Below, in pieces: positions 50,973-59,287 of a stretch of 64,000 nt of DNA. Positions within the stretch are counted from its first letter, which is position 1. Every line of letters starts with the position of its first letter. Location: contig CAWHZI010000016.1 in the NCBI GenBank assembly GCA_963833835.1, positions 1,116,001 through 1,180,000 on the forward strand. The letters run 5' to 3'. Below the pieces are notes generated by a model. The model was not told the origin of the DNA. It saw nothing but the letters and a program-made list of their open reading frames with translations, and did not search any database. The translations under genes and the position numbers were made by a program. This stretch comes from Bog-532 sp963833835. GTDB lineage: Bacteria > Actinomycetota > Actinomycetes > Streptosporangiales > Streptosporangiaceae.

Positions 50973-52388
50973 ATGAGATCGAAAGCCAGAGGCAACGAAC
51001 CATCATCAGGGCAGGGCGGCAGAGGCAGCCCGGGGCGAGGGGCCCGCCGAGTCGCCGCAGCCGGAGTTGTTGTCGCCTTGGTGGGCGCGGCCGCTGCCTG
51101 CAGCAGCGGCTCCGGCAAGAGCGTCGACGCGACCGCGACCAGCGGGTCGGGCAAGCTGACCGGCAACCTCACCATATCGGTGCAGGTCTTCGGGGCGCCG
51201 ATCATCGACCCCGTGATCAAGGCCTTCAAGAAGGCCAACCCCGGGGTTCATGTCCAGGAGTCTGTGGCCGCCTCGGCTGCTGGGACCGCCTACCAGACCA
51301 GCCTGCTGACCGAGAAGCTGGCCGGCAACCTGCCGGACATCGTGAACCCCCAGGACGTGCTGTCGCCGACGCTGAGCACGGATGGGATCACCCAGAGCCT
51401 CAGCCCGTACCTGGCCAAAGGCGTGCCCTACAAGCAGGACTACTGGCTGCCGAACATCCTCGCCTCCTACATCCCGACCATCGGCGCGCAAAAAGGCCAG
51501 GTGTTCGCGCTCCCCAACGAGGCCGACGCCGTCGTCGTCTATTACAACAAGGACGAGTTCAAAAAGGCCGGAGTTCCGCTTCCCACCGACAACTGGACCT
51601 GGTCCCAGATGATGGCCGACGCGGCCAAGCTCAAGGTGGCCAAGGGCAGCACTCAGACGCAGTGGGGGATCTGCGACACGCCGGACTGGCAGGCGCTGTA
51701 CAACCCGCTGATGAAGGCGTTCGGCGTGACCTCCCTGTCCGAGACCAAGGCGGACCTTTCTTCGCCGGGAGCCCTCAAGGCGTGGCAGATGCTGGTTGAG
51801 CCCACCACGAACGGTGAGGCCGTGCCGTATGCGACCTACCTGTCGGCGTCCGCGAACTGCTCTACGCTCTTCGACTCGGGCCAGGCCGCGATGTTCTTCG
51901 GCGTCCGCGGCAACCTGCCAACGGTACGGACCGGGACCCAGGGCAAGTTCAGCTGGGACGTCGCGCCGATGCCGTTCGTACAGGGCGTGGTTGGCCAGGT
52001 CCGGCCCACCGGCGCCGGCAGCATCGCCTGGGCCCTGTCCAGCCAGGCCAAGGACGTCACCAACACCATGGCTTTCTTCAAATTCCTGTTCTCGAAGACA
52101 GGCCAGTCGATCGAGGAGGCGGGCTACGGTGTCGTCCCGGCCATTCCCTCGGCTCTTACCTCGGGGGCGGCCTGGCAGAAGCTGCCCGGCCCGCCGGACA
52201 ACGTCGGGGCTTTCAGCACCGCCGCCCAGACCGGCACGATCGCGCCGCAGACCCCCAACACGGTCTACAACCTCACCCAGACTGCCATCCCCAAGGCCAT
52301 CGAGGGGGTCGTGGATAGCCACGAGTCCTACTCTCAGGCCTTCTCATCCATGAATGCGGCGGTCAACGCCGCCTACCCCAAGGGCTAG
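50973..52388 (+). CDS. Extracellular sugar-binding lipoprotein (family 1 SBP)
   Basis: The 471-residue protein has a twin-Arg-containing n-region, a hydrophobic stretch and a lipobox GAAAACS (lipidated Cys about residue 44). The mature part follows the family 1 sugar-binding fold (SVQVFGAPIIDPVIKAFKKA, PDIVNPQDVLSP, FKKAGVPLPTDNWTWSQM). It captures an external sugar-like solute for the two permeases that follow. A perfect 42-base hairpin lies between it and the first permease gene, as in other operons that make more binding protein than permease. Confidence 0.9.
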   Translation: MRSKARGNEPSSGQGGRGSPGRGARRVAAAGVVVALVGAAAACSSGSGKSVDATATSGSGKLTGNLTISVQVFGAPIIDPVIKAFKKANPGVHVQESVAASAAGTAYQTSLLTEKLAGNLPDIVNPQDVLSPTLSTDGITQSLSPYLAKGVPYKQDYWLPNILASYIPTIGAQKGQVFALPNEADAVVVYYNKDEFKKAGVPLPTDNWTWSQMMADAAKLKVAKGSTQTQWGICDTPDWQALYNPLMKAFGVTSLSETKADLSSPGALKAWQMLVEPTTNGEAVPYATYLSASANCSTLFDSGQAAMFFGVRGNLPTVRTGTQGKFSWDVAPMPFVQGVVGQVRPTGAGSIAWALSSQAKDVTNTMAFFKFLFSKTGQSIEEAGYGVVPAIPSALTSGAAWQKLPGPPDNVGAFSTAAQTGTIAPQTPNTVYNLTQTAIPKAIEGVVDSHESYSQAFSSMNAAVNAAYPKG

Positions 52389-52389
52389 G

Positions 52390-52433
52390 TCCAGCGCTGG
52401 TGGGGGCCGTGAACGGCCCCCACCAGCGCTGGA
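52390..52433 (+). terminator. Perfect hairpin between binding protein and permease genes
   Basis: A 21-base inverted repeat (52390-52410 with 52413-52433) has only two bases between arms. It has no T-run, so it is more likely a partial terminator and 3'-stabiliser that lowers permease expression than a full stop. Confidence 0.75.
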
Positions 52434-52454
52434 ATGAGGCGGAAGGAAGGGCCA

Positions 52455-53414
52455 ATGGCGGTCGCGATCCGCGCGAAATCAAGAAACAAGCGAACCCGGG
52501 GGGCAGGTGATCCACCGGGCGGGGGCGCCGAGCCCTCTGCCGTCAGTTGGGCCAGCCGGGACCGCGCCGCCGCAGCCGGCCTGCTGGCACCCAACCTCAT
52601 CCTGTACTCGGTGTTCATCCTCATCCCCGTGGTCCTCGCGCTGGCCCTGAGCTTCACCAGCTGGAACCTGGTCGGCGCCCCGCAGTGGGTCGGCCTGGCC
52701 AACTACCGGGCCATGGTGAACGACCCGGCCGTGCCGCAGGCCATCGAGACCACGATGATCTTCCTGGTGTTCGGCGTGGTGCCCACGGTCGTGCTCGGGC
52801 TCCTGCTAGCCATGCTGGTGAACGTCCAGTTCCGGTTCGTCGGCGTGGTGCGCACCCTGTACTTCGTGCCCGCGGTCGTCTCCTTCGCCGCGTCGGCCAT
52901 CTTGTGGCAGTGGATCTACCGGCCCGGTCAGGGGTTCCTCGACTTCGCGCTGCAGAAGGTGTTCGGCATCACCGGCCCGGCGTGGCTGAGCAACACGCAC
53001 ACGGCGCTGATTGCCCTGGACATCATCGGGATCTGGCTGTCTCTTCCCGTCGCCATCCTGCTCTACCTGGCCGCCCTGCAGCGGATACCACCGCAGGTCA
53101 TCGAGGCGGCGATGCTCGACGGAGCCGGCCCCTTCACCCGGCTGCGGAAGATCATCTGGCCCGGGGTGCGGAACATGACGATCATCGTCGTGATCGTGGC
53201 CATTCTCGCCTTCACGAACAGCTCGTTCGACCTGGTCAACATCCTCACCCAGGGGGGCCCGGTCAACGCGACGAGCACGCTCATTTACTACATTTATTAT
53301 GCCGCGTTCAATAATATCCAGCTCGGGTACGCCGCGGCATTGTCGGTCCTTCAGATTGCGCTTTTCGCGGTGATACTGGGTCTCCTGGCCCTGGCGAGGA
53401 GGTTTGCGCGATGA
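52455..53414 (+). CDS. Sugar ABC transporter permease 1
   Basis: A 319-residue MalF-type inner-membrane permease with six hydrophobic segments after a basic N-terminal tail. The EAA loop that contacts the ATPase is seen as VIEAAMLDGAGPFTRLRKII. ATG 52455 is preferred because GGAAGG precedes it; an in-frame ATG at 52434 lies inside the hairpin's tail. It overlaps the second permease gene by four bases. Confidence 0.92.
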   Translation: MAVAIRAKSRNKRTRGAGDPPGGGAEPSAVSWASRDRAAAAGLLAPNLILYSVFILIPVVLALALSFTSWNLVGAPQWVGLANYRAMVNDPAVPQAIETTMIFLVFGVVPTVVLGLLLAMLVNVQFRFVGVVRTLYFVPAVVSFAASAILWQWIYRPGQGFLDFALQKVFGITGPAWLSNTHTALIALDIIGIWLSLPVAILLYLAALQRIPPQVIEAAMLDGAGPFTRLRKIIWPGVRNMTIIVVIVAILAFTNSSFDLVNILTQGGPVNATSTLIYYIYYAAFNNIQLGYAAALSVLQIALFAVILGLLALARRFAR

Positions 53415-54244
53415 TAACGCTGAGTGCAAAAATCCGACGGGCCATCCGGATCGCCGTTATCGTGATCGTCGGCCTGATCCTGGCCTTCCCGCTCATCTAC
53501 CTGGTCTTCGGCTCCGTGATGAGCAACGCCCAGCTGACGTCGTTCCCGCCCGCGTTCTTCCCGCACAGTATCCATCTCGGGAATTACTCCGCGGCCTGGA
53601 ATTACATGAAGGGCCGGGCGGTCATCAATTCGGTGATCTTCACCGTCGTGACCGTCACCCTGCAATGGGCCTTGTGCATTTCCGGCGGGTTCGTCCTGGC
53701 CAAGCTTCGCTTCCGCAGCTCCAACGCGATCACCGCGCTGCTCGGGATATCGCTGTTCATCCCGGCGATCACCACCTTGGTCCCGACCTTCATCGTGGCC
53801 GAGAAACTGCACATGGTGAACAGCTACGAGGGGCTGATCCTCCCGATCGTCGCCCAGACCGGATTCGGCACCCTGCTGTTCCGGCAGTACCTCGTCAGCC
53901 TGCCCGGCGAGCTCATCGACGCGGCCCGGGTGGACGGCAGCAGCTGGTTCACCATCCTGCGACGGCTCATCGTCCCGCTGGCCGCCCCGGCCACCGGTGC
54001 GTATGTGGCGATCTCCGTCCTGACGGCGTGGAACATGTACCTGTGGCCGCTGGTGGTGGCGACCAGTCCCAGCGTCCAGGTCATGACGGAAACGCTCGCC
54101 CCGCTGGCCTCGTCTCAGTACGGGACCGTTCCGGAGAACGTCGCGTTCGCGGCGACCGCCCTCACCACGCTGCCGATGGTGGTGGCGTTCCTCCTTGCGC
54201 AGCGGGCTTTTGTGCGCGGCCTGTCGGGATCTGGAGTTGAGTAG
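53411..54244 (+). CDS. Sugar ABC transporter permease 2
   Basis: A 277-residue MalG-type permease with six hydrophobic segments and an EAA loop (LIDAARVDGSSWFTILRRLI). Its ATG overlaps the stop of permease 1. No ATP-binding subunit is encoded in the island, so the importer probably shares a multi-purpose ATPase such as MsiK of Streptomyces. It converges on the amidohydrolase gene with 22 bases between stops. Confidence 0.92.
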   Translation: MITLSAKIRRAIRIAVIVIVGLILAFPLIYLVFGSVMSNAQLTSFPPAFFPHSIHLGNYSAAWNYMKGRAVINSVIFTVVTVTLQWALCISGGFVLAKLRFRSSNAITALLGISLFIPAITTLVPTFIVAEKLHMVNSYEGLILPIVAQTGFGTLLFRQYLVSLPGELIDAARVDGSSWFTILRRLIVPLAAPATGAYVAISVLTAWNMYLWPLVVATSPSVQVMTETLAPLASSQYGTVPENVAFAATALTTLPMVVAFLLAQRAFVRGLSGSGVE

Positions 54245-54266
54245 CAGCCGGCCAGTGCGGACAGGC

Positions 54267-55125
54267 TCAGCGGCTCAGAATGCGCTGCAGGGTGCCGCCG
54301 AGGACCTGATCCAGGCCGTCGGCTCCGAGGAACGTGCAGTGCGTGCGGAACGCCTCCAGTGACTGGCGGTACGTGGTGTGCCGGGTGGAAGCGGGAAAGT
54401 CCGACGCCCAGCACAGCCGTTCCGGGCCGAACACCTCGAAGATCTGCCGGAACAGTTCGATGGCGTCGGGCCAGGGATAGTCCCATCCTCTCGACGAGGC
54501 GTAGTGGAACCCGGAGGCCTTGATGTAGATATTCGGGCACGACACCGATTCCAGCAGGGTCCGGAGCTGGGCTGGGTCCGTCCCGGCCGACGCTCCGCCG
54601 AGATGATGGCAGAGGATGGGCACGTCCGGATGGCGTCGCGCCAGGACACGCAGATCTTCCTGCCACAGCGGGCTCGCGGCCAGGCTGAACAGCAGGCGCC
54701 GCTCACCGGCCACGGTGAGAAGCTCGTCGGCTTCCTCGCTGGTGAGCCAGCCGTCGTTCTCCGCGCCCACGTAGTGCGTGAAGCCGGTGAGCTCGTAGCG
54801 GTCGGCCAGCGCCCGCAGCCGGTCTGCGCTGCCAGGCTGGTGATAGGTCTGGTGCCAGGTGCAGTCCAGGTCCGCGATGACATGGAGCCTGGCCCGGATA
54901 GCGGGACTGGGCAAATGAAACGTACTCGACGTTGTCCGGATTGTTCTCGATGGCGGCGCAGACGACCGTGGCCTGCTCCACGCCATGAACGTCCATCTCG
55001 TAGACGAGCTGGTCGATCGTGCCCCGGCTCGTCTCATCCGGTACCAGAGGCGGATACGGCCATACTCGCCAGGCATGACAGTGGCTATCGAGGATTGTGT
55101 GGCTCACAGCCCTCAGTGTTCTCAT
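54267..55125 (-). CDS. Amidohydrolase (lactonase-type) with an apparent +1 frameshift
   Basis: An amidohydrolase-2 family protein related to fuconolactone and rhamnonolactone hydrolases. Residues 1-75 (metal motif DSHCHAWR, then EMDVHGVEQATVV and NVEYVSFAQSRYP) read in one frame from ATG 55125. From RLHVIADLDCTWHQTYHQ to the end, with CHHLGG and the metal Asp in WASDFP, the homology continues one base ahead. A surplus base in the GGCCCGG at 54891-54897 explains it. The corrected protein is about 285 residues. If intact in the cell it would open a sugar lactone. It diverges from the IclR gene. Confidence 0.75.
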
Positions 55126-55167
55126 GCCGGCCGAGCCCAGTCAATATATGTAATCCGTTTAAGATAG

Positions 55168-55178
55168 TGAAATTTCCA
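55168..55178 (+). promoter_or_regulatory. Candidate operator in the amidohydrolase/IclR divergent promoter
   Basis: TGAAATTTCCA is a near-perfect dyad of the GGAA/TTCC type seen in IclR-family operators. It lies in the 79-base AT-rich gap, 27 bases ahead of the IclR start, and resembles the TGAAATTGTCTTCA dyad at the island's first promoter. Confidence 0.4.
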
Positions 55179-55204
55179 TCGGCAACTGCGACTAAGGTGA
55201 TCCT

Positions 55205-56014
55205 GTGAAGTCCCCTTCAGATAATGACAAAGCCCCGACGACGCTCCAGACGGTTGAGCGTGCGCTGGCCTTTCTGGAGGAGGTGGCCGAAGCCCGTCAG
55301 CCGCCGCGGCTGCGGGACGTCGCCCAGACGCTGGGGATCAACGTCACCAGCAGCTACCACCTGCTGAACACGCTCCAGCTGGCCGGTTACGTGACGCGCG
55401 ACTCCGACGGCACCCTCAGGATCGGCGGTCGTGCGGCCATCCTCTATCGTGGGCTGATCCGGAATTTTGAGCTCGGGCGCGAGCTGTCGGCTGTCGTCGG
55501 CGAGCTGTCGGCGGCCACCGGGGAGACCGCCTACGTCGCCGCCCTGAACCGCGAGCGGGTGATAATCCAGGCGCTGGTCGAAGGCAACCAGGCCGTCCGC
55601 GTCACCGGCCTGTACGTCGGTTTCAGCGGTTCGGAGCACATCCGTGCCTCCGGCAAGGCGGTCCTGGCCCATCTGCCCGACCAGCAGCGGGACAGCATAC
55701 TCAGGCGCTGTCTGCCCAGCGCCACCGCGGAAGAGCTGGGCGCCGTCATCGACGAGCTACGCAAGGTCCGGGAGCAGGGCTGGGCGCTGGATGACGGCTC
55801 ATTCCGGGAGGGCGCGTGCTGCATCGCCGCCCCATTTTTCCGCCCCGCCGGATTCGTGGCTGGCTCGCTGGCCGTATCGGTGCCGGCCGACCGGTTCACC
55901 GCGGCCCGCGAGCACATCACCGACGCCGTACTGAGCTCGGCTCAGCAAGCGTCACAGATCATCGGGCACGCCCCCGCCACCATCAGTGCTGCGGGTCATT
56001 GGGATGTCGGCTGA
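55205..56014 (+). CDS. IclR family transcriptional regulator
   Basis: A 269-residue regulator with an N-terminal winged HTH (TVERALAFLEEVAEARQPPR, VAQTLGINVTSSYHLLNTLQ, about 12-65) and a C-terminal IclR effector domain (about 85-255) ending in SLAVSVPADRFTAAREHI. Such proteins bind sugar- or aromatic-acid-derived effectors and usually control neighbouring catabolic genes, here the island. The gene diverges from the amidohydrolase gene and its 3' end overlaps the convergent muconolactone-isomerase-like gene by 32 bases. GTG 55205 is the chosen start. Confidence 0.9.
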   Translation: MKSPSDNDKAPTTLQTVERALAFLEEVAEARQPPRLRDVAQTLGINVTSSYHLLNTLQLAGYVTRDSDGTLRIGGRAAILYRGLIRNFELGRELSAVVGELSAATGETAYVAALNRERVIIQALVEGNQAVRVTGLYVGFSGSEHIRASGKAVLAHLPDQQRDSILRRCLPSATAEELGAVIDELRKVREQGWALDDGSFREGACCIAAPFFRPAGFVAGSLAVSVPADRFTAAREHITDAVLSSAQQASQIIGHAPATISAAGHWDVG

Positions 56015-56300
56015 GCGGGATTACTTCGATATCCAGATAGGGGAACAGCGGTAGCGATGCGAGCGCATCATGCAATTCCCCGGTCGTCGCCGCGCGCCAG
56101 ATGCCAGCGTTGGCGCGCCGGCCGGCCACCCGCCAGAGCCGGACCAGGATTCCGGCGGACGCCAGCTCCCGCGCCCGGTCCGCCTCCGCCTGCAGCAGCC
56201 GGGCCCGCTCGTCGGCGGGGAAGCTGGCCGGAAGCAGATTTTCCATGCGGACCAGGAACTCTGACGTCGATCCGCCAGTGCCACCGAGATCGGGCTGCAC
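55983..56300 (-). CDS. Muconolactone delta-isomerase family protein
   Basis: The 105-residue protein matches the CatC family: EFLVRMENLLPASFPADERARL, RLWRVAGRRANAGIWRAAT and the closing LPLFPYLDIEVIPLSRHPND. In the beta-ketoadipate pathway CatC isomerises muconolactone. Here no other catechol-branch gene is seen, so it may isomerise another unsaturated lactone in the island's pathway. It has an N-terminal extension of about 13 residues over the family. The last 32 bases overlap the IclR gene on the other strand. Confidence 0.8.
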   Translation of the reverse strand: MQPDLGGTGGSTSEFLVRMENLLPASFPADERARLLQAEADRARELASAGILVRLWRVAGRRANAGIWRAATTGELHDALASLPLFPYLDIEVIPLSRHPNDPQH

Positions 56301-56359
56301 GTGTCTCTCCTGTCACACTTGTGTCTCAGCCCGGTCAGCCCGGGCCGGGCTGACCGGGC

Positions 56360-58852
56360 TCAGAACGCGGTGGGCGTCCCGCCGATCGCTGCCAGCGGCT
56401 GCAGCAGGGGGATCCCGGAGCCGTCCCGGCGGCCGAGCTCGGTGGGCAGGTCGACCGGCACCCCCGCCTCGGTCGCGCCGCGCGCAGGCGGCGCCCCGGC
56501 CCAGGCCAGCACCAGGGCGTCCTCACCCTTGACGAAGCGGTGGCAGCGCACGCCGCCGGTGGCCCGGCCCTTGGCCGGGAACTCGGTGTACTCGCTGATC
56601 TTGACCGAGCTCACGCCGGTCCCGGGCAGGGCGCCGTCACTGCCGGCCACGGTGATCACCACCGCACCCGACGGGCGAGCCGGGTCGACGGCGCCGAACC
56701 AGATCGCGGTGGCCCCGGCGGCCAGCCGGATCCCGGCCATCCCGCCCGCGCTGCGTCCCTGCGGGCGCACGGCCGACGCCGCGAAGTGCAGCAGCTGGGC
56801 GTCGCTGCTGATGAACACCAGGTCCTGGTCCTCGCTGGCCAGCTGCACGGCGCCGACCACCCGGTCCTTGTCCTTCAGCCCGATGATCTCGAACTCGTCG
56901 CGGTTCTGCGGGTAGTCCGGCAGCACGCGCTTGACCACACCGCTCGCCGTACCCAGCGCGATCCCGGCCTCGGGGGTGTCCAGCGAGGCCAGCGCGACCA
57001 CGCTCTCGCCGTTCTCCAGGTCGGTGAACTCGCTGACCGGAGTGCCGCCGGACAGGCCGGGGAAGGCCGCGCTGGGCGGCAGCGCCGGGAACTCCAGCAC
57101 GCTCAGCCTGATCATCCGCCCGGCCGAGGTGATCACGCCGATCGTGCCGCGCACGGTGGCGGGCGCGGTCGAGACGATCGCGTCGTGCGCGGCCCGGCCC
57201 CCCTGGTCCGGCTCGCCGTCCTGCTCCGGTGCGTCCTCGCCTGGGGCCGCGGGGTTGGTCCGGGCCAGCAGGCCGGCCGATGACAGCAGCACCGTGCACG
57301 GATCGTCGGCCACCTCGAGCGGCACGGCGGCGGTCAGGGCCGCGCCGTTGCCCTCCAGCAGCACGGTCCGCCGCGGCGTGCCGAACCGCTTGGCGATGTC
57401 GGCCAGCTCGCTCGACACCACCTCGCGCAGCCGCTCGTCCGAGGACAGGATCTCGGTCAGCGCGGCGATCTCCGAACGCAGCTGCTCCCGCTCGCGCTCC
57501 AGCTCCAGCCGGTCGTAACGGGTCAGCCGGCGCAGCGGGGTGTCCAGGATGTACTGCGCCTGGATGTCGGACAGGTCGAACACGGCGATCAGCCGCTGCT
57601 TGGCCGCGGCGGAGTCGTCGCTGGACCGGATCACGCCGATGACCTCGTCGATGTCCAGCAGCGCGACCATCAGGCCGTCCACCAGGTGCAGCCGGTCCTC
57701 GCGCTTGCGCCGCCGGAACTCGCTGCGCCGCCGGACGACCTCGATGCGGTGATCGAGGTAGATGCTGAGCAGCTCGCGCAGCCCCAGCACCCGTGGCTGG
57801 CCGTCGAGCAGGGCCACGTTGTTGATCCCGAACGTCTCTTCCATCGGGGTCAGCCGGTACAGCTCGGCCAGCACCGCCTCGGGGTGGAAGCCGCTGCGGA
57901 TCTCGATCACCAGCTGCAGGCCCCGGTGCCGGTCGGTCAGGTCCTTGACGTCGGTGATCCCGGTCAGCTTCTTGGCCTGCACCAGGTCCTTGATCCGGGC
58001 GATGACCTTCTCCGGCCCGACGCCGTACGGCAGCTCGGTGACCACGATGCCGCTCCGCCGCGGCGTGATCTGCTCGATCCGGCAGGTGGCCCGGGTGCGG
58101 AAGATGCCGCGGCCGGTCTCGTAGGCCTCCCGGATACCCTCCAGCCCGACGATCTTCCCGCCGGTCGGCAGGTCCGGCCCCGGCACGTACCGCATCAGCG
58201 CGTCCAGGCTGGCGTCCGGGTGCTTGATCAGGTACCGCACCGCGGCGATGACCTCGCCCAGGTTGTGCGGCGCCATGTTCGTGGCCATCCCGACCGCGAT
58301 GCCGGACGCCCCGTTGACCAGCAGGTTCGGCAGGGCCGCGGGCAGCACCGACGGCTCGGTCTCCTGGCCGTCGTAGTTCGGCTGGAAGTCGACGGTGTCC
58401 TCGTCGATCGAGCCGACCAGCTCCATGGCCGCGGCCGTCAACCGGGCTTCGGTGTACCGCATGGCCGCGGGCGGGTCGTCGCCGCCCTGGGAGCCGAAGT
58501 TGCCGTGCCCGTCCACCAGCGGCAGCCGCATCGCGAACGGCTGCGCCAGCCGGACCAGCGCGTCGTAGATGGCGCTGTCCCCGTGCGGGTGCAGCCGCCC
58601 CATCACCTCGCCGACGACGCGGGCGCACTTGACGTGCCCGCGGTCGGGCCGCAGCCCCATCTGGTTCATCTGGTACAGGATCCGCCGCTGCACCGGCTTC
58701 AGCCCGTCCCGGGCGTCGGGCAGCGCACGCTGGTAGATGACCGAGTAGGCGTACTCGAGGTAGCTCCCGCGCATCTCCTCGGCAACATCGATATCAACGA
58801 TGTTCTCTACGAAGTCCGGCGGGGGAGGTGGGGCTGCAGAACGTCGGGCCAT
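56360..58852 (-). CDS. parC: Type IIA topoisomerase subunit A (topoisomerase IV ParC)
   Basis: An 830-residue DNA-cleaving subunit. The winged-helix core is visible with RALPDARDGLKPVQRRILYQ, RVVGEVMGRLHPHGDSAIYD, the catalytic Tyr 133 (AAMRYTEARL) and DGHGNFGSQGGD. The C-terminal beta-pinwheel occupies about residues 500-820. It lacks an obvious GyrA box, which supports ParC. ATG 58852 was chosen because the family N-terminus (DFVENIVDIDVAEEM) begins 12 residues later; the open frame continues upstream through a palindromic element. Its partner is parE at 39.7 kb. Confidence 0.92.
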   Translation of the reverse strand: MARRSAAPPPPPDFVENIVDIDVAEEMRGSYLEYAYSVIYQRALPDARDGLKPVQRRILYQMNQMGLRPDRGHVKCARVVGEVMGRLHPHGDSAIYDALVRLAQPFAMRLPLVDGHGNFGSQGGDDPPAAMRYTEARLTAAAMELVGSIDEDTVDFQPNYDGQETEPSVLPAALPNLLVNGASGIAVGMATNMAPHNLGEVIAAVRYLIKHPDASLDALMRYVPGPDLPTGGKIVGLEGIREAYETGRGIFRTRATCRIEQITPRRSGIVVTELPYGVGPEKVIARIKDLVQAKKLTGITDVKDLTDRHRGLQLVIEIRSGFHPEAVLAELYRLTPMEETFGINNVALLDGQPRVLGLRELLSIYLDHRIEVVRRRSEFRRRKREDRLHLVDGLMVALLDIDEVIGVIRSSDDSAAAKQRLIAVFDLSDIQAQYILDTPLRRLTRYDRLELEREREQLRSEIAALTEILSSDERLREVVSSELADIAKRFGTPRRTVLLEGNGAALTAAVPLEVADDPCTVLLSSAGLLARTNPAAPGEDAPEQDGEPDQGGRAAHDAIVSTAPATVRGTIGVITSAGRMIRLSVLEFPALPPSAAFPGLSGGTPVSEFTDLENGESVVALASLDTPEAGIALGTASGVVKRVLPDYPQNRDEFEIIGLKDKDRVVGAVQLASEDQDLVFISSDAQLLHFAASAVRPQGRSAGGMAGIRLAAGATAIWFGAVDPARPSGAVVITVAGSDGALPGTGVSSVKISEYTEFPAKGRATGGVRCHRFVKGEDALVLAWAGAPPARGATEAGVPVDLPTELGRRDGSGIPLLQPLAAIGGTPTAF

Positions 58853-58917
58853 GTCGCCATTGTGCCGTCCGCCGCGACCAAACACGCCCACCGCCACGGC
58901 TTTTGCCCCCAACCGGC

Positions 58918-58947
58918 CCTTGCTTGTGAAAGCTTTCACAAGCAAGG
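58918..58947. promoter_or_regulatory. Perfect 30-base palindrome with CRP-type core upstream of parC
   Basis: Both halves are exact reverse complements with no spacer, centred on AAGCTT. The core TGTGAAAGCTTTCACA (58925-58940) equals the CRP/FNR-family consensus TGTGA-N6-TCACA. It lies 66 bases ahead of the parC start, near the expected promoter. It could also serve a LacI-family regulator. Confidence 0.7.
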
Positions 58948-59221
58948 ATTGTTTTAACGACGTCGCCGGGTGGCCTGACGTGGCTGGGCGAGCTCCCTAC
59001 CCGCGCTGGCCAGCGCCCCTCCCGGGGCCCAGCCCAACTGCGGACCTGCTACTGGTGACGCTGGGGGAGGGATCCCCCAGACCCCCTCAGCGCTGGCCAG
59101 CAGGGATCTCGCCCCGCCCCGATGACCCTCCCCACCCCCCGGAGCCCCAACGCCTCCACTCCGCCCGTCCCCACCCCCTGCGAAGTCCCACGCCCTCACC
59201 ACCCCGGCCCCAACCGGATCG

Positions 59222-59263
59222 TTGGCGCCAACGTGCCGGTGATAGCCGGACCTTTGGCGCCAA
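59222..59263. repeat. Paired TTGGCGCCAA palindromes
   Basis: TTGGCGCCAA occurs at 59222-59231 and 59254-59263, 32 bases apart (about three helical turns). Each copy is followed by CGTGCCGG or CGTACCGG, so the repeat unit is about 18 bases. It is located just after the SDR stop codon. Confidence 0.75.
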
Positions 59264-59287
59264 CGTACCGGCCCGCCCGAGCTGACC

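Larger units (their letters stand above)
58853..59287. other. 435-base intergenic region with several palindromes
   Basis: No gene is seen between parC and the SDR gene (both minus strand). It contains a perfect 30-base palindrome (58918-58947), the palindrome GCGCTGGCCAGCGC (about 59002), a CTGGGGG/CCCCCAG hairpin (about 59069-59088) and two TTGGCGCCAA palindromes (59222, 59254). Confidence 0.7.
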
